Assembly: GCA_030528815.1 (NCBI GenBank)
Contig: JAUMYE010000002.1
Coordinates: 1 to 24,318, forward strand
Direction of reading: 5' to 3'
Length of the DNA: 24,318 bases
Origin: Candidatus Saccharimonadota bacterium
Lineage (GTDB): Bacteria; Patescibacteriota; Saccharimonadia; Saccharimonadales; Saccharimonadaceae
Each line of letters opens with the position of its first letter. The stretch's first letter is position 1. The translations under genes and the position numbers were made by a program. Below, in pieces: positions 5,559 to 12,356 of this stretch. Under the pieces are notes generated by a model that saw only the letters and a program-made list of their open reading frames with translations, was not told the DNA's origin and ran no database searches.

Positions 5559-7945
5559 ATTCATATAACTATCATGCATCACGCGCACATCGTGCCAGAC
5601 TCGGCAAAGTTCTCGGCCATAAAGCAGTTTACGCATTCTTCTACATCTTCGCACTACTCTTTTTAGCTGCCGGCATCTATCTATTAATCCAGAAATCCCC
5701 GCTCGCGTGGCTCTGCTTTGGCCTAGCGATCTTTTTAGCGCTACCACCATATTGGATTCGTCACGATTTAGTCGAACTACCAAAAAGTAAAACAGATAGC
5801 CTAGAAAACCGTTTGTCTCGCGAGCTTCTTGTTAGGCTTCCCAAAAATCCAGATGCAAAAGCGATTCTGACCGAATCTCTAGAATGTCAAAGTGCAATCT
5901 TCCTAGAAAATCGCTATGGTATCGTCGCTCCACTTATCGATATCCTCGTTCCAGCAAGCGGAATCAAGCCAGAAGATTTGTTCGCAAAAGCTAGCGAAAT
6001 TGCCACTTCTCTAAATCTTCCAGAAGTCGACGGAGGAACCGTTATCGTTGCCTCGATTGAACTAACTCCAAATTACGAAAAGATCCTAAAAAGCCTAAAA
6101 CTAGACCTTCCTGCTCTTTACGGCGGTATTAGCTGGTATTACTACCTTGTAAATCTCACTAAAAATTACCGTAAATACAAAAATACTGGCGGTATCGCCC
6201 GCGATCTTAGCTTCGGCTACGCCAATCTTCTTAGCCGCTTCGCCGAAAACATTTCCCAGAAATACGTCGGCAATTATTCTCCATCCCTAAATATCGCATC
6301 TCACAAAGATAACGTTCAGCAAATGATAGACATCTTCTCTGGCAAAGGTCGCCAGAACGTTGCTCTTATCGGCGCAAACGGTAGCGGCAGAAGCAATATT
6401 GTCGAGAACTTTGCAAGCGAAATTCTTAACTCTAAAACCTCTGAAAAACTTCGTTTCCGCCAAATCTTTAGGCTAGACGCTGCTGCTCTTGTAGCTAGCG
6501 CGAGCGGTCGCGGTCAAATCGAAGGCCTTATGAATGAAATCTTTAACGAAGTTTATGCTGCCAAAAATATTATTTTGTGGCTAGACAATGCCGAGATCTT
6601 CTTCGAAGACCAAACTGGCGCAATAGATATTTCTAACCTATTAATCCCAATCCTTGAAAACGGCGCAATCCGCATCATTCTAACTATCGACGAGCAACAC
6701 ATCCTCGAAGCATCATCGAAGAATCCAAGATTCACCAACAGCATCAACCGCATCATGGTTCAAGCCGCAAACCACGACGAAACTATCGCCGTCCTTCAAG
6801 ATCAAAGTCCGTATTTTGAATACAAAAGCCAACACGCTATCATTACCTATTGGGCTCTCGAAGAAGCTTATCGCCTAGGTTCAAAATATATCAAAGACCT
6901 TGTTATGCCAGGCCAAGCCCTTACTCTACTCGAAATGGCAGCTAACTACGCCGAAGAAGGCTTTGTTACGGATAAATCAGTCCAGCAAGCAGTCGAAAAG
7001 AACTTTGGTATCAAGATGCAATCTACCCAAAGTTCCGCAGACAAAAAGAAGCTCCTTGATCTTGAAAGCGAACTACACAAGCGTCTAATCGGCCAGGATA
7101 GCGCCGTTAAAGCTGTCAGCGACTCTCTCAGACGCTCTGCTGCTGGCGTTAGAAATCAGAATCGCCCAATCGGCACTTTTATCTTCCTCGGCCCTACCGG
7201 TGTCGGTAAAACCGAGCTAGCAAAAGCCCTCAGCGAAACGTATTTTAATGGCGAGCAAAATGTCATCCGTATCGACCTTAACGAATACGTCAAAGAAGAA
7301 GATGTCTCAAGACTAATTGCCGACGCTTCCGAATACGACATGAGCCTAACTGCCCAAATCTCGAAGCAGCCATTTGCCGTTGTTTTGCTAGACGAAATCG
7401 AAAAAGCTCATCCGAAAGTATTGACCGCCCTTCTCCAGCTCCTTGACGAAGGTATTCTTCGTGATACTAAAAACCACGAGGTCAGCTTCCGTGACGCAAT
7501 TATTATTGCCACCAGTAACGCTGGCGCCAACCAAATCCGAGATTACCTATCATCAGGCAAAAAACTAGACGAAGTTAAAGATATTCTAGTCGAACAGCTA
7601 ATTCATGACGGCGAATTTAAGCCAGAGTTTTTGAACCGCTTCGACGAAATCTGCGTATTTGAACCACTAGAAAAAGACGACTTAATGAAGATTATCGACC
7701 TAATTATTGCTAGCGTAAACAACAATCTTTCCTCTCAAAAAATCACTATCAACGTCGACGAAGACGCTAAGGCTCTACTCGTAGAAAAAGGCTACGATCC
7801 AAAGCTTGGCGCCCGCCCAATGAGGCGCATTGTCCAGAAAACCGTAGAGAATATTATCGCCAAACGCGTCCTAGCTGGAGACGTTTCCTCTGGCGCAGAA
7901 ATCCAGATTTCAAAGCAAGATATCATAGACCAACTAGAAAAATAG
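5555..7945 (+). CDS. Membrane-anchored Clp/Hsp100 AAA+ protein with degenerate D1
   Basis: A 796-residue ATPase of the ClpA/ClpB/ClpC type. Seen in order: two membrane segments (about 25-46 and 50-66); a 200-residue region with no visible Clp N-domain; AAA module 1 with Walker A GANGSGRS at 273-280 (catalytic Lys replaced by Arg) and Walker B ILWLDN (Glu replaced by Asn at 345); a linker without a ClpB middle domain; AAA module 2 with GPTGVGKT at 546-553, VVLLDE at 609-614, arginine finger FLNR at 695 and sensor 2 GARPMRR at 752-758; and a C-terminal small domain. Module 2 should hydrolyse ATP, module 1 probably not. The canonical GYVG pore loop of D2 is replaced by a shorter ASEYDMS segment, and I see no LGF-type ClpP-docking tripeptide. 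Unfoldase or disassembly work at the membrane, without ClpP, is the likely role. The start ATG at 5555 overlaps the upstream stop. Confidence 0.85.
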   Translation: MNSYNYHASRAHRARLGKVLGHKAVYAFFYIFALLFLAAGIYLLIQKSPLAWLCFGLAIFLALPPYWIRHDLVELPKSKTDSLENRLSRELLVRLPKNPDAKAILTESLECQSAIFLENRYGIVAPLIDILVPASGIKPEDLFAKASEIATSLNLPEVDGGTVIVASIELTPNYEKILKSLKLDLPALYGGISWYYYLVNLTKNYRKYKNTGGIARDLSFGYANLLSRFAENISQKYVGNYSPSLNIASHKDNVQQMIDIFSGKGRQNVALIGANGSGRSNIVENFASEILNSKTSEKLRFRQIFRLDAAALVASASGRGQIEGLMNEIFNEVYAAKNIILWLDNAEIFFEDQTGAIDISNLLIPILENGAIRIILTIDEQHILEASSKNPRFTNSINRIMVQAANHDETIAVLQDQSPYFEYKSQHAIITYWALEEAYRLGSKYIKDLVMPGQALTLLEMAANYAEEGFVTDKSVQQAVEKNFGIKMQSTQSSADKKKLLDLESELHKRLIGQDSAVKAVSDSLRRSAAGVRNQNRPIGTFIFLGPTGVGKTELAKALSETYFNGEQNVIRIDLNEYVKEEDVSRLIADASEYDMSLTAQISKQPFAVVLLDEIEKAHPKVLTALLQLLDEGILRDTKNHEVSFRDAIIIATSNAGANQIRDYLSSGKKLDEVKDILVEQLIHDGEFKPEFLNRFDEICVFEPLEKDDLMKIIDLIIASVNNNLSSQKITINVDEDAKALLVEKGYDPKLGARPMRRIVQKTVENIIAKRVLAGDVSSGAEIQISKQDIIDQLEK

Positions 7946-7954
7946 TTTTACCCC

Positions 7955-7983
7955 TTGCAAATAATCTATTTTTCATATATACT
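7955..7983 (+). promoter_or_regulatory. Promoter of tRNA-Asp
   Basis: TTGCAA at 7955-7960, a 17-base spacer, and TATACT at 7978-7983, with the tRNA starting at 7994. One of the few promoters here with a clear -35. Confidence 0.75.
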
Positions 7984-7993
7984 ACACACATAA

Positions 7994-8070
7994 GCGCTCG
8001 TGGTATAGTGGTCTAGTACGCCTCCCTGTCACGGAGGAGATCGCCAGTTCGACTCTGGTCGGGCGCGCCA
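7994..8070 (+). tRNA. tRNA-Asp (anticodon GTC)
   Basis: A 77-base cloverleaf. The acceptor GCGCTCG pairs with CGGGCGC (one G-U), with discriminator G and an encoded CCA. The anticodon stem CCTCC/GGAGG holds CTGTCAC. The T arm is GCCAG-TTCGACT-CTGGT. Discriminator G is an identity element for aspartate. Confidence 0.96.
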
Positions 8071-8083
8071 TTACAAGAATTTC

Positions 8084-8110
8084 AAATACTTCCGAAAGGA
8101 AGTATTTTTG
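8084..8110 (+). terminator. Terminator after tRNA-Asp
   Basis: A 10-bp stem AAATACTTCC/GGAAGTATTT with a GAAA tetraloop, running into TTTTTG. Confidence 0.9.
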
Positions 8111-8159
8111 TTTGTAAATAAAAGCCAAAATCAGGCCATTACCAAAAGCAATACCACTA

Positions 8160-8401
8160 CTCTTCAATCTGTTACATCATGCTGCTGCTTGCTACTTTTT
8201 CAAAGCTTCTGCTAGCCTAAACGCGTGTTCCTTAAATATTAGGTTTGGTCACAGTCTGTCCGTGGAACCTACCTCGCAGGGGGCTTCACTGAACGGCATT
8301 CTAGGCTCTGCTAGGGGCTTCCGAAGAAAGGAGAGCCTATGAGTATTTTGCTGAAAATTTGGCGCTTGAAAGTAACGCTCGAGCTTCGACTAGCAAAGTA
8401 A
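8160..8401 (+). other. Structured non-coding region with a possible leader-controlled mini-ORF
   Basis: About 290 bases between two terminators have no ordinary gene, yet are clearly not random spacer. TAGGCTCT (8302-8309) can pair perfectly with AGAGCCTA (8332-8339), the sequence that overlaps the AGGAG ribosome binding site of the mini-ORF at 8339. An upstream AGCCTA (8214-8219) competes for the same TAGGCT. TAGGTT/AACCTA (about 8240 and 8264) and GGGGCTTC repeats (8280 and 8314) add further structure. I compared both strands with the conserved cores of tmRNA, RNase P RNA, SRP RNA and 6S RNA as I remember them and found no convincing match. It may be a divergent 6S-like or other ncRNA, or a regulatory leader. 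Confidence 0.4.
8339..8401 (+). CDS. Possible 20-residue peptide with strong ribosome binding site
   Basis: A mini-ORF with AAAGGAG placed 5 bases before ATG; the product begins MSILLKIWRLK and ends LRLAK, so it is amphipathic and basic. The ribosome binding site lies inside a predicted stem with 8302-8309, and an alternative upstream partner exists for that stem. It could be a regulatory leader peptide or coincidence within a structured RNA. No downstream gene on this strand would be regulated, because the next features (tRNA-Gly and its terminator) are on the other strand. Confidence 0.3.
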   Translation: MSILLKIWRLKVTLELRLAK

Positions 8402-8402
8402 C

Positions 8403-8428
8403 CAAAAAGTCGCCCATAAGGGGCGACT
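8403..8428 (-). terminator. Terminator of the tRNA-Gly transcript
   Basis: Minus-strand AGTCGCCC, 5-base loop, GGGCGACT, then TTTTTGG. The same 8-base stem is used in the pilin/sortase hairpin at 368-396. Confidence 0.8.
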
Positions 8429-8470
8429 AAACACAACCTATACGCTTCCTAGAGGCGTATACATGATTAA

Positions 8471-8481
8471 ATTATAGCACA
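8471..8481 (-). promoter_or_regulatory. Extended -10 match downstream of tRNA-Gly
   Basis: Minus-strand TTGTGCTATAAT beginning just past the tRNA CCA. With the hairpin TATACGC/GCGTATA (about 8438-8460) and the terminator at 8403-8428 it would define a transcript of about 60 bases. It may be a chance match in the tRNA trailer. Confidence 0.4.
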
Positions 8482-8485
8482 AATT

Positions 8486-8560
8486 TGGTGCGGGTATAGG
8501 GAGTCGAACCCTAGTCTCATCCTTGGGAAGGATACATAATAGCCGTTATACGACACCCGC
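8486..8560 (-). tRNA. tRNA-Gly (anticodon CCC)
   Basis: A 75-base cloverleaf. The acceptor GCGGGTG pairs with TACCCGC (one G-U), with discriminator A and an encoded CCA. The anticodon stem TATCC/GGATG encloses TTCCCAA, reading GGG. The T arm is TAGGG-TTCGACT-CCCTA. Confidence 0.95.
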
Positions 8561-8573
8561 ATAAACTAAAACT

Positions 8574-8584
8574 AGTATAGCATA
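8574..8584 (-). promoter_or_regulatory. Extended -10 promoter of tRNA-Gly
   Basis: Minus-strand TATGCTATACT, 13 bases before the tRNA 5' end. Confidence 0.65.
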
Positions 8585-8589
8585 CGAAA

Positions 8590-8625
8590 GAAAAAGAACC
8601 CCGAACAAATCGAGGCTCAATCTCG
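8590..8625 (-). terminator. Possible terminator of the small gene at 8630
   Basis: Downstream of the stop on the minus strand, CCTCGA can pair with TCGGGG and a smaller TCGAG/CTCGA stem forms inside; TTCTTTTTCTT follows. Confidence 0.4.
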
Positions 8626-8629
8626 AGGA

Positions 8630-8944
8630 TTAGCTCTTGGTGCCATACAGCTTACAAAGCCAAATGCATTTCTCTTTCAATGTTCCAGCGTAAAATTCAA
8701 TGATCATACGCTCAGAATCGTCATTGCAAGCTTTGCTCTTCTTGGTCGCCAGCCTCGCAAGCTCGTAATATTGCATAACCGTATCACTATCGATATATAC
8801 TGAGGGAATATCGATACTACACAGTTTCCAAATCGCCATCGAGCATTCGAAGCAAATCTGTTTGGCAACAGTTTCTTTATCCTCGATTGAGGTACTTGCG
8901 CCAAATTTCTCATACAGTTGCGCAACTTGTTCCAATAACAGCAT
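8630..8944 (-). CDS. Small soluble hypothetical protein
   Basis: A 104-residue protein of no recognised family. The ATG at 8944 is chosen over an in-frame one at 8974 because GGAGGG sits 5 bases upstream of it. The sequence looks all-helical (MLLLEQVAQLYEKFG, ELARLATKKSK, MIIEFYAGTLKEK) and carries five scattered cysteines without a CxxC pattern, so a metal site is not evident. It has neither a signal peptide nor a membrane span. It is monocistronic, with its own extended -10 promoter divergent from the RNA methyltransferase gene. Confidence 0.65.
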   Translation of the reverse strand: MLLLEQVAQLYEKFGASTSIEDKETVAKQICFECSMAIWKLCSIDIPSVYIDSDTVMQYYELARLATKKSKACNDDSERMIIEFYAGTLKEKCIWLCKLYGTKS

Positions 8945-8978
8945 AATATCCCTCCTCGTGCAGTCCTTGGACAAGCAA

Positions 8979-8989
8979 ATTATAACATC
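8979..8989 (-). promoter_or_regulatory. Extended -10 promoter of the small hypothetical gene
   Basis: Minus-strand AGATGTTATAAT, about 34 bases before the SD-led start at 8944. It is divergent from the promoter at 9006-9016. Confidence 0.6.
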
Positions 8990-9005
8990 TTAGCCAAAGA
9001 TAAGA

Positions 9006-9016
9006 TATGCTATACT
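9006..9016 (+). promoter_or_regulatory. Extended -10 promoter of the SpoU methyltransferase gene
   Basis: TATGCTATACT followed by 7 bases and ATG at 9024, implying a leaderless transcript; no Shine-Dalgarno site present. Confidence 0.65.
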
Positions 9017-9023
9017 AGCCCTA

Positions 9024-9740
9024 ATGAAAATATCTCGATACAAACACGATTCAGAGACCAGTTACGCTCTTGGCGCGACCCTCGTTTTTGAACTCCTCAA
9101 AAACAAACCAGAATTAATTACGAAAATCTTCCTCCGCCCTACCGAAAAGCAAGGCGAAGATATCACAAAAATCCTACAATCTGCCGAAGAAAAACAAATC
9201 CCAGTTATAGAATCCGCTAAACCTTTCAACGTTCTAAACGCCAAAGACGCCTGCCTACTTATCGCAGAATTCAAGAAATCTTCAACAAAACTAGACGACA
9301 ATAACCATCTCCTACTCGTCAATCCATCCGATGCTGGTAACCTCGGCACTATCATGCGCACTGCTGTAGCTTTTGGCATCAAAAATCTAGCCATTATCCC
9401 GCCAGCCGTCGATCCATATGATCCAAAAGTTATTCGTGCTAGCATGGGCGCTATCTTCCATCTAAACCTTGAGATTATTCCGGATTTCGAAACTTACAAA
9501 TCTCGCTTCCCTAACCATCATCGCTACGCCTTCATGCTAAACAAAGACGCAAAGACTCTAGACGAAGCCAAAACATCAAAAGAAAGCCCATTTACATTAG
9601 TTATGGGCAACGAAGCAGCTGGTTTGCCAGCCTCTTATTCTGAAGATTGCGAAACAATCTTTATTCCACAGAGCGACGAAGTGGATAGCCTAAATCTATC
9701 CATCGCCACCGCTCTAGCTTTATACGCTTTTACAAGATAA
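9024..9740 (+). CDS. SpoU/TrmH-family RNA 2'-O-methyltransferase
   Basis: A SPOUT-fold, AdoMet-dependent enzyme that methylates a ribose 2'-OH in rRNA or tRNA. At 238 residues it has the usual short form: an N-terminal substrate-binding domain (about 1-85) and the knotted catalytic domain. The three SpoU motifs are present: motif 1 NPSDAGNLGTIMRTAVAFG with the Asn and Arg, motif 2 LVMGNEAAGLP, and motif 3 IFIPQSDEVDSLNLSIATALA near the C-terminus, where the knot binds AdoMet. RlmB (23S G2251) and the TsnR/TrmH types cannot be separated by eye, so I give no gene symbol. It ends flush against the convergent foldase gene with no intergenic base. Confidence 0.88.
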   Translation: MKISRYKHDSETSYALGATLVFELLKNKPELITKIFLRPTEKQGEDITKILQSAEEKQIPVIESAKPFNVLNAKDACLLIAEFKKSSTKLDDNNHLLLVNPSDAGNLGTIMRTAVAFGIKNLAIIPPAVDPYDPKVIRASMGAIFHLNLEIIPDFETYKSRFPNHHRYAFMLNKDAKTLDEAKTSKESPFTLVMGNEAAGLPASYSEDCETIFIPQSDEVDSLNLSIATALALYAFTR

Positions 9741-10799
9741 TTATTTAATCTCTGGATTCAAATCAATCTCTTCGCCACTAGTGCCGTCAGAGACTTCAAT
9801 ATATTCTTTAATTTTGTCGCTATTCTTAATCTCGGCAAAGTTTTTATCAAACTCGGTAAAACGAATCTCTAGGCTTTCATATTTTACCTTGCCGTCTTTT
9901 TCTTCAATTAACTTCACAAAGTAGTAGCAATCACCCTTTCTGGAAGTAAACATCTCAGAAACTTCACCAGCTTTTAGATCCTTTGCCTTAATCGCGCGTC
10001 CGCCATCAAGCGTTGCGTCACTCATAAAGTCATCTGTCTTTTCATAGCTTACAACCTCAGTATCACCAAGCGAAGCTGCAATTGCCTTCAAATCTGAACC
10101 GCTCTTTAAAGCATCTTTTGCTTTCTGAGCAAGCTTGTTTGCCTTGGAATCGTAAAGCTCAGAATACTTTTTGCGTGCCAAACGAAGCTTCAAAAGCCTG
10201 CGATACTCAGTCATACTAAGGCCAAAACTCTTGTTGATAATCGCCTCAAAAGCTTCAGGACTACGAGATTGGCCATTTATTTGCATATGATAGTTAACAA
10301 GATCGTTTAGCTCTTCCTCTGTAACAGATTCACCAGCTTCATTTAGCTTAGCGAGTGCCCAGCCATATTCCTCAGCCGAATTCAAAGCCTGCCTCTTGTA
10401 GTGTTGGCGAAGCATCTGAGAGTCCTCAGAATCATCAAGCTTACCCTGCTGGTATTCCAAGGTATTAATGCTACTTCTGTAAATCATTAAATAATCACTG
10501 TAGCGAATATTTACGCCATCGACGGACGCGACTGGCAAATTCAAAACCTTTGTAAAACGAAATGCAACGCTACTGGTATCCTGAACTTTGTAAAGCTCAA
10601 ACCAACCAAAAACCATAAGAAGACCAAGTGCAGCAATAGCAATCAAGATCGTATTAATAATCATTTTATGCTTCGAGTACTGGAAAGGATATTTGAACTT
10701 CCTACCCTTCGCAAGTACCTTCTCGCGGCTCTCGTCAAGACTATTTGCCGAAGTGGTTTTTTCTTCTACTTTCTTAATTTTCTTTATTTTCTTTAACAT
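9741..10799 (-). CDS. Membrane-anchored SurA/PrsA-like foldase
   Basis: A 352-residue protein with a cytoplasmic, very basic N-terminus, one membrane span at about 46-66, and an outward domain. The domain opens VASVDGVNIRYSDYLMIYR, the usual start of SurA_N-type chaperone regions, and continues with long helices (EEELNDLVNYHMQINGQS, EAFEAIINKSFGLSMTEYRRLL). The C-terminal part (about 225-330) has the order of a parvulin domain (KDLKAGEVSEMF, then YYFVKLIEEKDG), but it is divergent, so isomerase activity is uncertain. The role would be folding of exported proteins outside the membrane, such as the pilins and the other secreted products. The start overlaps the stop of the PH-domain gene as TAATG. 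Confidence 0.78.
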   Translation of the reverse strand: MLKKIKKIKKVEEKTTSANSLDESREKVLAKGRKFKYPFQYSKHKMIINTILIAIAALGLLMVFGWFELYKVQDTSSVAFRFTKVLNLPVASVDGVNIRYSDYLMIYRSSINTLEYQQGKLDDSEDSQMLRQHYKRQALNSAEEYGWALAKLNEAGESVTEEELNDLVNYHMQINGQSRSPEAFEAIINKSFGLSMTEYRRLLKLRLARKKYSELYDSKANKLAQKAKDALKSGSDLKAIAASLGDTEVVSYEKTDDFMSDATLDGGRAIKAKDLKAGEVSEMFTSRKGDCYYFVKLIEEKDGKVKYESLEIRFTEFDKNFAEIKNSDKIKEYIEVSDGTSGEEIDLNPEIK

Positions 10800-11281
10800 T
10801 ATCTTTCCCTATCTATATCGTGCGTTGCATTTTGCAATTCGTTATAAACCGTTTCCGGATGGCTTACCATACTAAGCCTCAAATCCCCCGCCGCCGTTTG
10901 AACCAGTATTGTTCCGTAGTTTAGCATTGTACCAAACAAACCAGAGACACCAAACGCCACGCTCTCGATATTCTCTAGTTCCAAATCCACCATTGAGCGA
11001 TTAAATATGCCCTTTTGGCGAACCTGACGCAGCCTTTCGGTAGTTAGCAGATAAAAGCTAAAATGCCACAGCATGAAGCTATAAGCCATACCAAGTAAAC
11101 CGACAAGACAGAATGCAATCCAAACTACGAACATCTTGGAATTATCTTTCCACAAAATTGAAGGCAAAACACCGACCGCCGTCATAAAAATAAAGAAAAA
11201 CACACCCTTAAAGGCAGTTACAATATGTCGACGAAAGACACAGATGACTTCTTCGCCACTGCGTTGTCCTTCAAAATCCAT
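10799..11281 (-). CDS. Bacterial PH-domain (bPH2/DUF304) membrane protein
   Basis: A 160-residue protein: a short cytosolic N-terminus (MDFEGQRSGEEVICVFRRH), two membrane spans (about 23-45 and 50-72), then the bPH2 signature FYLLTTERLRQVRQKGIFNRSMVDLELENIESV followed by strands and a final helix. YdbS/YdbT-type proteins of this family have no firm biochemical function. The start at 11281 is set by TATAAT, 6 bases, ATGG; a longer in-frame extension to 11506 crosses that promoter and the divergent promoter at 11355-11383, so it is rejected. The gene is translationally coupled to the foldase, which suggests joint work at the membrane. Confidence 0.82.
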   Translation of the reverse strand: MDFEGQRSGEEVICVFRRHIVTAFKGVFFFIFMTAVGVLPSILWKDNSKMFVVWIAFCLVGLLGMAYSFMLWHFSFYLLTTERLRQVRQKGIFNRSMVDLELENIESVAFGVSGLFGTMLNYGTILVQTAAGDLRLSMVSHPETVYNELQNATHDIDRER

Positions 11282-11287
11282 AACCTT

Positions 11288-11298
11288 ATTATACCATA
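11288..11298 (-). promoter_or_regulatory. Extended -10 promoter of the PH-domain / foldase operon
   Basis: Minus-strand TATGGTATAAT, 6 bases before ATG: leaderless. Confidence 0.7.
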
Positions 11299-11354
11299 GT
11301 CGAAAACGAGCAAAAATCACTACATTAACAGAGGTAGATAAGCATAAGCGTATA

Positions 11355-11383
11355 TTGACTTTTAGGCCTTTTTGTGCTATAAT
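11355..11383 (+). promoter_or_regulatory. Strong promoter of the 191-aa orphan gene
   Basis: TTGACT, 17 bases, TATAAT, with TGTGC before the -10, so -35, spacer and extended -10 are all near consensus. The leader is about 70 bases and ends in AAAGGAGG. Confidence 0.85.
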
Positions 11384-11459
11384 TATAGTATCCTTAGCTA
11401 TCACAACTAAGACGCACCTTAAAGCTGAGGAAATATCCCAATAGAAAGGAGGATCTTTT

Positions 11460-12035
11460 ATGAAAAAGATTCTCGAAATGTTTACAGGTAAGGCCACCGA
11501 TCTCACTCCTGAGGTAACTCTCGAGTCCGAGTATAACTACAGCGTGGAGGGCCCGAAGGCTAGCAATGGCCTGAGCTGGTCCCCTCGCCTCATGTATCCG
11601 ACAGACTGGAACCGCGAAAACAACCTGCTCTGGGTTCGCCCGAATTCCGAGCAGTACAACTTCGGCAACGAAAAAATCAAGCTCCTTGACCACAAGGACA
11701 TCGAAGATTTCGTAGCCAATATCTACGGTTCCAACCCTGACAGAAGGATGACTGTCGTAGTCTTGACACACAACGCCAAGTTCGGCATGCATCCAAAGGC
11801 TATAAACCTGACAATTACAGACAGCACAGTATCTGTTGAATCCTCTGTCTTCTGCAGACCTGACGATGTTGATAGTGAAACCGGCATACTCATCCAGAAA
11901 ATACTGGACCGCTGGAACACCAACATAAAGTTTAGTGACCTGTACGACGAGTGGAAAGCCCGCTATGACAGGCTCGAGAATGATGGCGAAAGCCATACTC
12001 TTGCAGAGACTGAGCTTAAGTACTGCTGCGCTTAA
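11460..12035 (+). CDS. Orphan 191-residue cytoplasmic protein, GC-rich
   Basis: No family recognised. The start MKKILEMFTGK is well supported by AAAGGAGG upstream. The product has no signal peptide and no membrane span. It is acidic, with a strand-rich centre (MTVVVLTHNAKFGMHPKAINLTITDSTV) and a helical C-terminus (KFSDLYDEWKARYDRLEN), and ends in KYCCA. Codon use is unlike the neighbours: G/C-ending codons dominate (CTC, CTG, AAG, GGC), and the gene is visibly richer in GC. It is monocistronic, with a strong promoter and a strong terminator. Either high expression or recent transfer could explain this. Inside the coding strand a long opposite-strand reading frame exists but lacks start signals. 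Confidence 0.75.
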   Translation: MKKILEMFTGKATDLTPEVTLESEYNYSVEGPKASNGLSWSPRLMYPTDWNRENNLLWVRPNSEQYNFGNEKIKLLDHKDIEDFVANIYGSNPDRRMTVVVLTHNAKFGMHPKAINLTITDSTVSVESSVFCRPDDVDSETGILIQKILDRWNTNIKFSDLYDEWKARYDRLENDGESHTLAETELKYCCA

Positions 12036-12060
12036 CAAAGCGCTTCCCCAGCACCAAGAA

Positions 12061-12090
12061 AGCCCCCGACAAACGTCGGGGGCTCTTCTC
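12061..12090 (+). terminator. Terminator of the 191-aa orphan gene
   Basis: A perfect 10-bp stem AGCCCCCGAC/GTCGGGGGCT with AAAC loop, followed by CTTCTC; the U-tract is poor but the stem is very strong. Confidence 0.75.
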
Positions 12091-12143
12091 ATGTCTTTTG
12101 AAATTTGAGCGATTTAATTTGAAGCACTACTATATCCAGGATT

Positions 12144-12188
12144 AATTCGAAGACGAAATCGTTCAGATGGGCGGTTTCGATTCGAATT
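12144..12188 (-). repeat. Long hairpin abutting the 3' end of tRNA-Arg
   Basis: AATTCGAA plus CGAAA at 12144-12158 pairs with TTTCG plus TTCGAATT at 12175-12188, with a small bulge and a loop of about 10 bases. On the minus strand it starts right after the CCA. There is no U-tract, so it may be a processing or termination signal, or a scar of insertion beside a tRNA. Confidence 0.5.
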
Positions 12189-12263
12189 GGTAGCCCGGGC
12201 GCGAGTCGAACGCACAACCTTCTCCTTAGGACGGAGCTGCTCTATCCATTGAGCTACCGAGCC
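12188..12263 (-). tRNA. tRNA-Arg (anticodon CCT)
   Basis: A 76-base cloverleaf. The acceptor GGCTCGG pairs with CCGGGCT (G1-U72 wobble and one more G-U), with discriminator A and an encoded CCA. The anticodon loop GTCCTAA gives CCU, reading AGG. The T arm is GTGCG-TTCGACT-CGCGC. The anticodon stem GCTCC/GGAGA has a G-A at its outer pair. Confidence 0.94.
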
Positions 12264-12271
12264 ATACACCA

Positions 12272-12282
12272 ATAATAGCACA
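12272..12282 (-). promoter_or_regulatory. Extended -10 promoter of tRNA-Arg
   Basis: Minus-strand TGTGCTATTAT, 8 bases before the tRNA 5' end. Confidence 0.55.
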
Positions 12283-12286
12283 CTCA

Positions 12287-12316
12287 AGAAAAAACCGCCC
12301 CTCTTTCGAGGGACGG
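12287..12316 (-). terminator. Terminator of the secreted-protein gene
   Basis: Minus-strand CCGTCCCTC, GAAA loop, GAGGGGCGG, then TTTTTTCTT. Confidence 0.9.
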
Positions 12317-12356
12317 ACCTTTGAAGGTTTTAGGCAAAAGACGTAGGATCCAGAGC

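Noticed and set aside
7982..8167. Minus-strand ORF across tRNA-Asp
   Set aside because: It is the antisense of the tRNA and its terminator; such ORFs over tRNA genes are a common artefact.
8160..8430. tmRNA, RNase P RNA, SRP RNA or 6S RNA
   Set aside because: No tRNA-like T arm or tag ending in Ala-Ala, no GAGGAAAGUCC/ACAGAAA cores, no GGAA-tetraloop SRP core, and no closed rod with a central bubble could be found on either strand; kept only as an unassigned structured region.
11282..11506. 75-codon N-terminal extension of the PH-domain protein
   Set aside because: It crosses the TATAAT-6-ATG promoter and the divergent promoter at 11355-11383; the family normally starts shortly before the first membrane span.
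11394..12092. Long minus-strand ORF opposite the 191-aa orphan gene
   Set aside because: It covers the orphan's promoter, ribosome binding site and terminator on the wrong strand and has no start signals; it results from the GC-rich codons of the real gene.
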